From the NCBI GenBank assembly GCA_947627125.1, contig CANQUY010000010.1, positions 1 through 22,189 of the forward strand: a stretch of 22,189 nt of DNA, read 5' to 3'. The position numbers were made by a program, and so were the translations under genes. Origin of the DNA: an uncultured Clostridia bacterium. GTDB lineage: Bacteria; Bacillota; Clostridia; Christensenellales; Borkfalkiaceae. Below are positions 8,070 to 18,100 of this stretch, one piece after another. The notes beneath the pieces were generated by a model that was not told where the DNA came from, searched no databases, and saw nothing but the letters and a program-made list of their open reading frames with translations. Within the stretch, counting starts at the first letter, position 1; each line of letters opens with the position of its first letter.

Positions 8070-11000
8070 AGCTCTCCCTTGAGCCGGCCGAGAAATACCT
8101 CGTCGGCGTGGAGTACGCCATCACGGGTACCGCCACGGCGGACAACTACGACGTCATCGTGACGGCGGGCAAGTACACCTTAAAGAAGAAGAATATTACC
8201 GTCACTGTTTCCGAGCAGAAAGTCACCTACAACGGCGAAAATCGGGCTCCCACGAGCAATTACGGCGCCGATTGGACGGTGGAAGAGGGCGGCTTGGTCT
8301 TGGGCGACGAGCCCTCCGCGCTCAACGTTCAGCTCACCGTGGAAGGGGAGTGCAAGAATGCCAAGAGCTACACGATCGTCGGCTCGAGCGATGCGCAGAA
8401 CTACACCGTGACCTTTGCGGGGGACGGTAAGTTCGTCATCGAAAAGAAGAATATTACGATCACGGCGTCGGACGTCAGCGTATCCGAGGGCGCCACTGCG
8501 GAACTTGCGAAAGGGCAGCTCAAATTCACGATCGAGGGCCTCTATGAGGACGGCAACGACGTCAGCGAGCATGTCGTTCTCGAAATCGAATCGTTTACGG
8601 AGGGCGCGGAAGTCGGGACGACGTTCACGATCAAGGTTTCCTTCGGCGAAAGCTACACCCCCGCAAACTATACGGCGGAATTCAAGGAAGGGAAGCTCAC
8701 CGTCACGGCGTCCGTGTTCGCAAACATTACGTTTGAGGGCGCAACGGAGGAGTACGACGGCACGCTTCACACCCTCGCGGCAAGCAACCTGCCCCAGAAC
8801 GCACAGCCGAGCTATGTCTATCTCAAGGACGGTCAGACTCTCGAAACGGAGGGCGTGAAGAACGCGGGGACCTATCAAGTCAAGCTCACCGTCGTGCTCG
8901 AGGGCTACAAGAACTACGAAAAGACGGTCAACTTCACAATTTCCAAGAGAGCCATTGAAATTTCCGCCGATACCGTCAACAAGACATATGGCGAAGCGCT
9001 CTTAACAAACAACCAACTCACATTCACCGTTGCGGACGGCGTCTTGGTCGGCGGCGATACGAAAGACGTCCTCTCCGTCTCGTTGCAGTGGGCGCAGAAT
9101 CAGAATGTCGGCGACTACAACATTACGGGTACCGCCACGGCTGAAAACTATGCTGTCACCGTGAAGCAGGGGACCTATCACATTGCGAAGAAGGCCATCA
9201 CCGTGACGATCCTCAAGCAAACTTGGGCGACATACAGCGGCAAGGTACAGAATGCGCTTTCAACCGATACCTACTGGAGCGTCGAGGGGCTCGTGCTGAA
9301 CGATCCCAAGTCCGTCTTGGGCGTCACCCTCTCGGGCAGCGGTACGGACGCGAAGAGTTACAAGATCACGGGTTCTGCGAACGCGTCAAACTACGAGGTG
9401 TCCTTCACGGGCGGGGACGACGCATTCGTCATCGCTCAGAAGTCCATCGAATCCGCCGTCATCACCGTGACGGAAGAGAATATCATTTATAAAGCTGAAC
9501 AGTGGAAACCGACCTTCACGGCCGCATTGACGGGATTCGACAGCATTACCTTCACGACGGCATACGGCGAAAATCTCAACGCGGGCGAGGACGCGGGCAG
9601 CATCACCATCACGGGCAGCGGAAACTTCACGGGAAGTGTAACGGTAACGTTCGACATTGCTCAGAAGTCCATTGCGGACGCCGTCATCACCGTGACGGAA
9701 GAGAGTATCATTTACAAAGATGAACAATGGAGGCCGACCTTCACGGCCGTGCTGAACGGATTCAACAGTTTCACCTATGATACGGCCTACGGCGACAACG
9801 TCAATGCGGGCGAGGGCAGCATCACCCTCACGGGCAGCGGGAATTTCAGCGGGACTGCGACGGCAAACTTCACGATTTCGCCCGCCACGATCGATCGGGC
9901 CGAAGTCACGGGCGAATACACCTATACGGGCAAGGGCGTCGAGGCAACCGTTGCGGTTTCTGCGGGCGAACTTGTCGGGCTCCGTTCGGGCGTCGATTTC
10001 ACCGTGACCTATGAAAACAACGTCAATGCGGGCGAGGGTGCGCTCGCCAAAGTGACGGGGCAGGGGAACTATCAGGGCTCCCTCTCCGCAACCTTCACGA
10101 TCGCTCCCAAGAACATTTCGGAGGCGAAAGTGACCGTGAACGGCAGCTATGTCTACAGCGGCAGCGCGATCGTTCCCACAAAGGAGGAAGTGACGGTCGA
10201 GCTTACAGGCTTCGAGAACGTCACCTTTGAACTCTCTGCCGAAAGCAACGTTTCCGCCACCGCACAGGCAAAAGTCACCGTGACGGGCACGGGGAACTAT
10301 TGCGGCAGTGTGCAGAGGTCCTTCAAAATTTCGCCCAAGAAGATCGAAGTCACCCTTCTTGCACAGACGTTTGAGTACAGCGGCAGCATTCCCACGCCCG
10401 ACAGCACGAAATTCACCGTCAACGATGCGGAAATTTGCAGTCAAAACGGCAAGAAGGACGATTTGGGCATCACGATCTCCATTCTGAACGCCGCCGCAAA
10501 GGCTGACACCTACGGCCTGACGGCTTCTGCGGCCAACGCCGATTACGAGGTCAAGTTTGTAACGGCCCTTCTTACCATCACAAAGAAGGCCATCACCGTC
10601 AAGGCGGACGACATTACCGCTTTCTACGGCGACCCCGTTCAAACGCTCACATTTACGGCGGAGGGCGTCGTCGAGGGAGAAGATCCCGCCGAGGTACTCA
10701 AGATCCTGCTGCATGCGGACCGCATGATCAAGGATGCGGGCGAGTACACCATCACGGGCAGCGGCTCTGCCGAGAACTACACCATCACCGTGGAGGCAGG
10801 TACCTACACCGTCAAGCCCAAGGAGATCGTCATCACGATCAAACCGCAGAGCCATCTCTACGACGGCAAGGAACCTTCCGTTCCCGCAAACGCTTGGAGC
10901 GCGGAGGAGGGGGCCATCCTCGAGGGCGACAATTTGCATATCTCCCTGAAGAAGGAGAGCGGCGTTGACGTCAAAGAGGGCGGTTACGCCATCACGGGCG

Positions 11001-11968
11001 AATACACCAACACCAACTATGCCGTGACGTTTGTGCAGGGCGTCTACACGATCACGCCGAGGACGATCCATGTTGAAATCGAGGATCAGAGCGCGGTCTA
11101 CAATTACAGGCACGAATATTCTCTGAACGGCTCGCGGTGGCGCATTGCCGAAAGTGCGGAAACGGACGGACTTATCGCGGGCGAAACGGCGGAAATGCTC
11201 GGCGTTACTCTTGCGACGGATCGGATGACTGACGCGGGCAGCTATGCCATCCGCGGGACCTGGACGAACCAAAACTATGCCGTCACCTTCGTGGGCGGAT
11301 ACCTCTCCGAGGACGCGGACAACGGCCACGCGGGTATCTATTCCATTTCTCAGCTTGATATCTCCGACGACGCAATCTTCATCCTCGGCATCGAGGGGAA
11401 CGACGTCATCACGGAAACGATGCGCCGCATCCGCACGACGTTTGCGGGTGAAACGCTCACGCTCAGCTGTCAGGTCACCTACTTTGAAGGGGACGACGCG
11501 CATCCGCTCGGCGCTCTGATTTCCCCCGCTACGATCGAAAAGATCGGGGATTACACGGTGACGGTGACCATCCAAGATAATAACTACCGCGGCAGTACGC
11601 AGTTCACCGTGATCGTGACGGATGCCGACGGGTACACGCAGAGGCTCAAAGATACCCTCGCCCGTCTGGAAGAGATCGCGGGAGATCTTACGGCGGAAGA
11701 GCTCACCGTTGAGGATTTCAATACGGTGAAGGAGGTCGGCACGCTGCTGTCCGCTCTGGATGAAACGGAACGGAAGGTCGCGGGGAACAAGCTCGACAAG
11801 TATGAATCGCTCGTGGAGGGCTGGAAGGAATTGGCGGATCTCGATGAGATCATCGAAACGGCGGAAACGATCGCGGATGCGCCCATTGCCGCGCTGCTCG
11901 GCACGGTCGCCGCAGTGTCGGCCTTGGCTGCGCTCTGCTATGTCATCAGAAAGGGAGGGTTACTGTAA
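7889..11968 (+). CDS. Giant surface protein, C-terminal part: MBG/YDG-like repeat array and membrane anchor
   Basis: This is the continuation of the gene starting at 2211, displaced by one base at about 7865/7866. The GTG at 7889 is just the first start-like codon in this frame; no ribosome binding site precedes it. It encodes about 15 consecutive beta domains of roughly 70-90 residues. Each opens with a KK-(I/N)-x-(I/V)-T-V strand followed by a T/V-Y-x-G or YGE turn, and ends with a (D/N)AGxYxI, TGxxxxxNY, G-(K/T)-Y-x-(I/L) pattern, the hallmark of MBG/YDG-type repeats in large bacterial surface proteins. After about 11630 the sequence turns helical and charged (a stalk), and the last about 35 residues are a hydrophobic anchor ending YVIRKGGLL. 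There is no LPXTG motif, so anchoring would be by the membrane helix. The stop TAA shares its last A with the next start (TAATG). Confidence 0.85.
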   Translation: MGSGNFTGMASGSFTIAKKVITISADDITGTYGENAPTPTAFTVPEDALEGGDQKEVLTVKLSLEPAEKYLVGVEYAITGTATADNYDVIVTAGKYTLKKKNITVTVSEQKVTYNGENRAPTSNYGADWTVEEGGLVLGDEPSALNVQLTVEGECKNAKSYTIVGSSDAQNYTVTFAGDGKFVIEKKNITITASDVSVSEGATAELAKGQLKFTIEGLYEDGNDVSEHVVLEIESFTEGAEVGTTFTIKVSFGESYTPANYTAEFKEGKLTVTASVFANITFEGATEEYDGTLHTLAASNLPQNAQPSYVYLKDGQTLETEGVKNAGTYQVKLTVVLEGYKNYEKTVNFTISKRAIEISADTVNKTYGEALLTNNQLTFTVADGVLVGGDTKDVLSVSLQWAQNQNVGDYNITGTATAENYAVTVKQGTYHIAKKAITVTILKQTWATYSGKVQNALSTDTYWSVEGLVLNDPKSVLGVTLSGSGTDAKSYKITGSANASNYEVSFTGGDDAFVIAQKSIESAVITVTEENIIYKAEQWKPTFTAALTGFDSITFTTAYGENLNAGEDAGSITITGSGNFTGSVTVTFDIAQKSIADAVITVTEESIIYKDEQWRPTFTAVLNGFNSFTYDTAYGDNVNAGEGSITLTGSGNFSGTATANFTISPATIDRAEVTGEYTYTGKGVEATVAVSAGELVGLRSGVDFTVTYENNVNAGEGALAKVTGQGNYQGSLSATFTIAPKNISEAKVTVNGSYVYSGSAIVPTKEEVTVELTGFENVTFELSAESNVSATAQAKVTVTGTGNYCGSVQRSFKISPKKIEVTLLAQTFEYSGSIPTPDSTKFTVNDAEICSQNGKKDDLGITISILNAAAKADTYGLTASAANADYEVKFVTALLTITKKAITVKADDITAFYGDPVQTLTFTAEGVVEGEDPAEVLKILLHADRMIKDAGEYTITGSGSAENYTITVEAGTYTVKPKEIVITIKPQSHLYDGKEPSVPANAWSAEEGAILEGDNLHISLKKESGVDVKEGGYAITGEYTNTNYAVTFVQGVYTITPRTIHVEIEDQSAVYNYRHEYSLNGSRWRIAESAETDGLIAGETAEMLGVTLATDRMTDAGSYAIRGTWTNQNYAVTFVGGYLSEDADNGHAGIYSISQLDISDDAIFILGIEGNDVITETMRRIRTTFAGETLTLSCQVTYFEGDDAHPLGALISPATIEKIGDYTVTVTIQDNNYRGSTQFTVIVTDADGYTQRLKDTLARLEEIAGDLTAEELTVEDFNTVKEVGTLLSALDETERKVAGNKLDKYESLVEGWKELADLDEIIETAETIADAPIAALLGTVAAVSALAALCYVIRKGGLL
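9437..9880 (+). repeat. Tandem duplication of one MBG-like domain (225-bp and 219-bp copies)
   Basis: Copy 1 (9437-9661) and copy 2 (9662-9880) both start CAGAAGTCCAT and share long identical runs, for example GCCGTCATCACCGTGACGGA. The encoded domains both read VITVTEE-x-IIYK-x-EQW-x-PTFTA. Copy 2 is two codons shorter (NAGEGS against NAGEDAGS). They are much closer to each other than to any other repeat in the array, so the duplication is recent. Confidence 0.85.
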
Positions 11969-12561
11969 TGAAGAAATTCTTATCCATTCTCTCTGCACTC
12001 ATCTTGTGCGTTGGAATTTTTGTCGGCTGCGATACGCTTCAGACTCCGGATGACGGCGGGAACGACGATCCTCCCGCAGTCGTTTCTCCGCTCATCGGGA
12101 TCGGGGAGTGCTATGAAAAGATCCAAGATGCTTCGGAGATCAAACAGACGATCGCCATCACGAGCGGGAAGATCACGCAGTACGAAAGCAGCAAGATCTA
12201 TACAAAAGAGGGGAGTTCCTACAGAGTGATGGGCACGGCAAAACGGCTCAACGACATCACGGAGGAACAGCCCTACAGCGAAACTGTCATCAACGAAACG
12301 GTGGCGGCGGGAGAATTCGACGTAAAGCTGAAGTTCGACGAGCTCTACTATTCGAGCTGGAACGTGGAGAACAACACGCTCACGGCGGTCATCAAAGATA
12401 GCAGCGTCGGGCTTGCGCTCGGCCTTTCGGGGAGCCTCCCCGCCCCCGTCCGCAACATGCAGATGACTGTCAAGACGGACGGAACGCGCGCGGAGCGGAT
12501 CGATATCGAATACGTTTCGGGCAATTCCACCGTCACGATCGCGCTTGAATTCACATATTGA
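11968..12561 (+). CDS. Small lipoprotein of the surface operon
   Basis: 197 residues with a textbook lipoprotein signal: MKK, a hydrophobic core (residues 4-17) and the lipobox FVGC with Cys21 as the acylated residue. An acidic/Pro linker (DDGGNDDPPAVV) follows. The mature part is a compact beta-rich domain of about 160 residues with no other Cys and no recognised family; its repeated strands (e.g. VKLKFDELYYSSWNVENNTLTAVI) recall small lipid-anchored domains of the LolA/LppX type, but this is weak. The ribosome binding site GGGAGGG (11953-11959) is 8 bases from the ATG, and that ATG overlaps the stop of the giant gene by one base, so translation is probably coupled. It would sit on the outer face of the membrane, next to the anchored giant protein and the ABC permease. 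Confidence 0.85.
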   Translation: MKKFLSILSALILCVGIFVGCDTLQTPDDGGNDDPPAVVSPLIGIGECYEKIQDASEIKQTIAITSGKITQYESSKIYTKEGSSYRVMGTAKRLNDITEEQPYSETVINETVAAGEFDVKLKFDELYYSSWNVENNTLTAVIKDSSVGLALGLSGSLPAPVRNMQMTVKTDGTRAERIDIEYVSGNSTVTIALEFTY

Positions 12562-12581
12562 CCGCAACAGGAAAAAAGGGT

Positions 12582-13382
12582 ATGCAACAACAGGGTGTAG
12601 AAAACAGACAGGGCGACGGATCGCAGGAACCGCTCGACGGGGAAAGGAAAGAGATCCTGAGCGTAAAAGGTCTGTATAAGAAGTATTCGCGCAAGGCGGA
12701 TTGGGCAGTGACCGACGTTTCTTTCTCGTGCTACGAGGGGGAGATCGTCGGCCTGCTCGGCCACAACGGCGCAGGGAAGAGCACGACGCTGAAGTGCATC
12801 GAGGGAATGATCCCGTTTGAGAAGGGGAGCATTGCGATCGACGGCCATGACGTGCAGAAGGAAGCGGACAAGGCCAAGGCAAACATGGGCTTTGTGACAG
12901 ATAACCACGCGACCTTTATCAAAATGACGGGTCTGCAATATATCAGTTTCATGGCGGACGTCTATGGCGTTTCCACCGAACAGCGCGTGTCCTATCTGAA
13001 GGAGCTTGAAGAGGTGTTCCAGCTCGGAAAGCCGATCGAGAACCTCATTTCCTCCTATTCGCACGGCATGCGGCAGAAGATCTGCATGATGGGCTCTCTC
13101 ATCCACCATCCGAAACTTTGGATCTTGGACGAGCCGATGACGGGGCTCGATCCCCGCACCATGCATGCGGTCGCCACATTCATGCACAGCTATGTCGCGG
13201 AAGGGAACACGATCCTGTTCTCTTCCCATGCGCTCAACACGGTTTCCAAGCTGTGCGACAGGGTCGTGCTCATACGGAAGGGCAAGCAGGTCAGCGAATT
13301 GGACGTGAAGCGGATCTACGCGGAAACCCCCGATTTCGATTTCGAGGAGTATTTCTTACGGAATGAAGAACAGGAAGAATAA
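12582..13382 (+). CDS. ABC transporter ATP-binding protein
   Basis: 266 residues from the ATG at 12582 (AGGA at 12569-12572, 9 bases away); a TTG at 12558 in frame is less likely. The nucleotide-binding domain is complete: Walker A GHNGAGKST (60-68), signature YSHGMRQK (159-166, a variant of LSGGQ), Walker B LWILDEP (179-185), D-loop GLD (188-190) and switch His216 in SSHAL. The Q-loop position reads GFVTDNHAT rather than the usual G-x-x-P-Q/E. It hydrolyses ATP to drive the permease encoded next, with which it overlaps by 20 bp. By architecture it belongs with ABC-2-type (drug, lantibiotic or polysaccharide-like) exporters. The substrate is not evident. Confidence 0.95.
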   Translation: MQQQGVENRQGDGSQEPLDGERKEILSVKGLYKKYSRKADWAVTDVSFSCYEGEIVGLLGHNGAGKSTTLKCIEGMIPFEKGSIAIDGHDVQKEADKAKANMGFVTDNHATFIKMTGLQYISFMADVYGVSTEQRVSYLKELEEVFQLGKPIENLISSYSHGMRQKICMMGSLIHHPKLWILDEPMTGLDPRTMHAVATFMHSYVAEGNTILFSSHALNTVSKLCDRVVLIRKGKQVSELDVKRIYAETPDFDFEEYFLRNEEQEE

Positions 13383-15105
13383 CGGGCCCGTCGGCGAGGC
13401 GGGGGAAAGTTCTGTCCGCCGCGGAAGAGAAAAAATAAATTTCCGTACCGTCAAGGCCCTCTTGAGGAAAGAGTTTGAAGAAAAACGCTCCGTGTTCAAG
13501 ACGGGGCAGTTTGACATTGTCGGTTTTATCCTGCGTATCGTGCTCATCGGAGCGATGATCGCGCTCTTCGTCGTCTTTTTCGGGCGGTTTACAGGCGTCT
13601 ATATGGCCGTCAAAACGGACGGCCGCACGGATATTTTTTCCCGCGCGACCGAACTTCTTACGATCTTTTATACCGCCGTCATCATAGGCATGGTGGTAAG
13701 CGGAGTGAACAGTCTTGGCGCTGAGTTGTTCAATTCAGATGACATGAAGATCTACTCTGCGCTCCCCATCAACGAAAAGACGCTATTTATTGCAAAGCTC
13801 ATCTCCATCTATAAGAGCCAATTTGCGATCGCGCTCGTCACCGTCTTTACCGTCAACATCACGTTTGCGATAAAGGTGCCCGTCACCTTTGCATTTTGGG
13901 CGTTTACGCTCGTCATCTGCTTCCTTCTGCCGCTCATGGCCATCGCCATCGCCTCCGCTTTGATATTGCCCTATCAAGTCATCAAACGGTTTCTTCGCGA
14001 ACGCTACATTCTCATGTTTATCGTGGTAACGGCGCTTCTCGGGGTCGCGTTCTGGCTGTATTCGATGATCCTCGGCGGCGTCAAACAGATGATGCTCGGG
14101 GACGCGATCCGCTACTTTTTCAACGAAAAAGTCATGACGACCATCGGAAATGTGTGCGCATGGCTGTATCCAGCGCGCTGGTATGCCAATATCATGACGG
14201 GTTCGGATCCCATCTTCAGCTGGTTTTGGCTGTTGGGCGTCGCCGCCGTCTGCATCCTCTTTTCCCTTTTGATCATCAAGAGCATCCTGCGGCGGGCGTT
14301 GCAGGCGCGGAACGAGGGCGTTTCCTCGTCCATTCTCCGCTCCACCCGCCTCACGCGGAAATGCGGCAAATTTGCAACGCTTCTTCGGAAGGAGTTTTTG
14401 CTCATCTTCCGCACGCCGTCCTACATGTTTTCTTACCTTTCGGTTGCGCTCATCATGCCCCTGATGGTGTATTCCTGTATGGAGCTGGGAGCCTCCATCG
14501 TCCAGAATCTTGTCGGGCTCAATATCTATCTCGAAATCGCACTTTTCTTAACAATTTTGTTCGGTGCATTGACCAATATCTTTTGCGCCACGAATATCAG
14601 CCGCGACGGGATCATGTTTTATTCCGTGAAGGCGCTCCCGATCAACTATAAGGATATTTTCTTTTCCAAGATCGTGCTCTGCCTCATTGTGAACGTCCTC
14701 TCCCAGACGGTCAGCGCCATCATTCTCGGCGTCACGGGGTATATCGGCGCATGGGACGCGATCTTTGTCTTTGTCGTGGGAATGCTTTTCAGCTTTGTCA
14801 ATATCGCCGTTGCCACCCGCTACGACTTTAACCATGTCAAGTTCTCCACCGAGGAGGACGGCGAGATCAAGGAATCCTCCAATACCGTTTCGGCGATCAT
14901 CGTGATGGGGATCGTCCTGTCCTTTGCCGTCGGCGGGCTGGTGTTCGTGCTCAAGGTCCTCTCGCAGCTCCGCGGATTTGCCTACGGTCCGCTCACCTAT
15001 GTCTTGGCGGGAGGCTTCGCGGTCATTGCGGCGGCTCTCTCCGCTTTCTATCTCCTTTTCCGTCTGGACAGGAAGTACTACGAATTTTCGGGAGGGGAAC
15101 TCTGA
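13363..15105 (+). CDS. ABC-2-like permease, tandem-duplicated (580 aa)
   Basis: An integral membrane partner for the ATPase. About twelve hydrophobic segments are visible, in two halves. Each half opens with a cytoplasmic LLRKEF motif (residues 33-38 and 340-345), and each has a later ALPIN motif (133-137 and 424-428), so the protein looks like two fused copies of a six-helix ABC-2 permease. A soluble Arg-rich linker (about 306-340) joins them. The start overlaps the ATPase gene by 20 bp; the GAGGAG at 13344-13349 is 13 bases upstream, slightly far, so coupling to upstream translation is likely. A single polypeptide with both halves would pair with an ATPase homodimer. It may move a substrate to the surface for the two large proteins of the operon, or act in signalling or antimicrobial resistance; the sequence does not decide. 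Confidence 0.9.
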   Translation: MKNRKNNGPVGEAGESSVRRGREKINFRTVKALLRKEFEEKRSVFKTGQFDIVGFILRIVLIGAMIALFVVFFGRFTGVYMAVKTDGRTDIFSRATELLTIFYTAVIIGMVVSGVNSLGAELFNSDDMKIYSALPINEKTLFIAKLISIYKSQFAIALVTVFTVNITFAIKVPVTFAFWAFTLVICFLLPLMAIAIASALILPYQVIKRFLRERYILMFIVVTALLGVAFWLYSMILGGVKQMMLGDAIRYFFNEKVMTTIGNVCAWLYPARWYANIMTGSDPIFSWFWLLGVAAVCILFSLLIIKSILRRALQARNEGVSSSILRSTRLTRKCGKFATLLRKEFLLIFRTPSYMFSYLSVALIMPLMVYSCMELGASIVQNLVGLNIYLEIALFLTILFGALTNIFCATNISRDGIMFYSVKALPINYKDIFFSKIVLCLIVNVLSQTVSAIILGVTGYIGAWDAIFVFVVGMLFSFVNIAVATRYDFNHVKFSTEEDGEIKESSNTVSAIIVMGIVLSFAVGGLVFVLKVLSQLRGFAYGPLTYVLAGGFAVIAAALSAFYLLFRLDRKYYEFSGGEL

Positions 15106-18100
15106 TGCGAAAGACACTCATTGCGCTCATCTTGGTGATCCCGATGGTATTCATGCTCGTGATCTTCTCATCGGTCAATCTCGTAAGCCTCGGCGTCAAC
15201 ATTTCCGCCAACGGGATCAACGTCGCTGCCGAGGGGCTCGACGAGGAGGGGACGCTCCTCATAGATATGGCGGATAAGGTGAAGCACGTCGTTTCCGCGG
15301 AGGTCATGCCGAGCAACGCCACAGACAAGAGATATACCCTCGCATCTACCGACCCGAGCATTGCGGAAGTCACCGAGGAGGGGGAGATCTTGCCCCACAG
15401 GGAGGGGACGGTGGAGATCGTGGCAACGAGCCACGACAAGGGATTTACGGACAGACTGCCCGTCGTCATTCTCTCCTCTCTTCCTTACGACTTTGCGTTT
15501 TCCATCTCCGACGGCGATACTTCCGTTCCCGTCGAGGAGCGGGACGGCGATTTTTATGCCCAACTTCCCGCGGGGACGTATCAATACAACGTGGAGATCG
15601 CGCCCATCGGATTTACCGATTACGAGATCCGCAAAGAAAACAATACCTATGCCGAAATGGCCAAGGAGAACAGGAGCCTGTACCTGCCTTTTTCGGGCGA
15701 AACGGTGTTCGGGATCTCCGTTCCCAACGGCGTGAACGGGGCCATCGAGAAGAGGGTGAATTTGCAGGTCCTCCGCGGCGAGGGGGAGGTCCTCATCAAC
15801 GGAGAACCAGATTTCAGCGGGATCGAACTCGCTTACGGCACAACGGAAACGCAGTTTTATTTGGAATGCGACGGAAATTTCTCCGAATTCCGCTCCGAAC
15901 ACGCCCGCCTCGCCCAACAGCCCGCCAATCTCAAAAACGGCAGATACATTCTCGACGTGGAGATCGACGAGGGGATCGAAGAGGGGTTCCCCGCAACGAT
16001 CGTCGCGGGCGGAAAGTCCATCCGCTTCATGTTTACCTTTGCCGAATTCGATTTTTCCGTCTTTTCCGAACTTCCCGCGGAGCAGACGGAGGACGGCAGG
16101 CAGAGCGTTACCCTTCTCACGGGCAACGCGGCGACCTTTTATGCCGTCGCCTCAACGGGAGCGAAGGGGGTCGCATATACATGGAATTTTGACGGCCCCG
16201 AAGAATATCTGACGATCGAGGACAACCGCGCGACGGTCACGGCGATCAAGGGCGGCTCCTACATTCTGACCGTTACCGCCGACTATTTGGATAAGAGCAT
16301 CACCAAGGAAGTCGTGCTCTCCATCGTCAACAAGATCAGCGCGATCCAGATCGTCAACAACGTCAATGTAGACCTTGCGGAGCGCTTTACCGTGGGCGGA
16401 AAGGCGTATACCGATTCTCTGACGCTGACGGACAACGCCTATCAACTGCGCGTCTATGCTTACAGTACGGCGGGAACGGTGCCCGCGGGGGAGGACGTCG
16501 AGTATGTTTCCGACCGTGAGGGCGTTGCGACGGTGGAGATCCGCGAGGGCAAGATATTCCTCATTCCGCATGCGACGGGCGAGGTGACGGTCACGGCGCA
16601 GTGGAAGGGGAACCGCTCTTTCGGGCTGAACGTGGCGGCAACGCTGACCTTCAACGTCGTGCAGGAGGCCGTCTCCGTCAAGAATGCCCCCGAACTCAAC
16701 AAGGCCGCCGACGACAAACTTCCCATCGTCCTGATGGAAGATATCAAGCTCGGCACGGACGCGAACGGCAACGATTTCAGCCTGACGGAGCGCGAGGAAG
16801 TTCTCCGCTCCCACCGCATGCGTTCCACTTACAACATAGAATGGTACAAGAATACAAAGGACCCCGTGACGGCGGACAGCATGAATATCTCCTATGTCAT
16901 GGAATTCAGCAACGACGTCTATGGCAACGGAAAGTCCATTGACGCAAACAATTTCACGCAGGCGCACGACGCAAACGGAAAACCGCTGCTCGAACTCTAC
17001 AAGGGGCCGCTGTACTTCGTCAAATACGGGCAGATGGCGAGCGTTGCGGGGCAGGACAACTGTGCGTTCCTCATCCGCACGGACGGGGTGAAGCTGTACG
17101 GCGTCAATTTGCTCGGCTGCAGCGACAGTTCTCTGCTCTCCTCCAATGCGGAGTACAATCTCTCCCGCCTCAACCTTACGGGGACCACCCTCGAGATCAA
17201 TGCGGACGCCGAGATCGTAAATTGCCGCATCAGAAACGGCAGGAATGTCGTCCGCGCCTATGGGGGCAACCGCGACGGCGATCATTATTTCCTCGACGAC
17301 CTCTCCCAAAACAGAGGGTGCGACGAGGAGCGCATCAACGTCCGTATCGAAGGCTGTATTCTGTCGCAGGGCAGGGAATTTGTTCTCAAGATCGGCGCAA
17401 ACCGCGCCTTCCGCGCCTCGGGCAAGAACGGTATCGAGCCCCAGCTCACCGATTCGAACGGCAAGCCCTATCCCGAACAGGGCAAGACAAACCGCTATGG
17501 CGATCTCTATCAAGATCCCTATTTCTACAGCCAATATGTGATGACCGACGTCACCCTCAAGGACTCCGTCGTCGAGTCGAGCGGTCTATTTACAATCGGG
17601 ATCGAGAGCAACTTTGCGGGCACCATGCTCTATGAGGGGCAGGAGGGCAACACGCAGGAATGGCGCCAATGGGTCGAAGATTGGAAAATGTCGGGCGGAA
17701 CCTCCTTTGCCTCCGTCCTGCGGCTCGAGGGGGACGTTCGCCTCTACGACTGGAAGGATATCTCCCTCGTCGATTCCTCGACGCTCATCGAGGCCCCCGG
17801 GAACTCGGGGAAGCTCTCAAGCTGGCTGCAACTCGACATTCAGAGCATGCTCTCCTTCGTCAACTCCGCCGACCCCGCAAAGTACGGCAATATCATGGAA
17901 ACGACTTCGGACGGGAAAAATTACGTCCACGGCGGGATCGCCCTCTATGGCGGCGGCAGAAATTATTCCTCGGTGGATTTCTCCGCCCTCGATGAGGATC
18001 TCAAAGATTTTGAGTATCTGAACATCAATATCTCCGTGCTCGCAGGGGCGGAGGGGGATCTGCAGCGGCAGGGAACATTGCTCCCCAAGGCCGCGGGCAC

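Noticed and set aside
12558..12581. TTG start for the ABC ATPase
   Set aside because: It overlaps the lipoprotein stop and has no ribosome binding site at good distance; the ATG at 12582 has AGGA 9 bases upstream.
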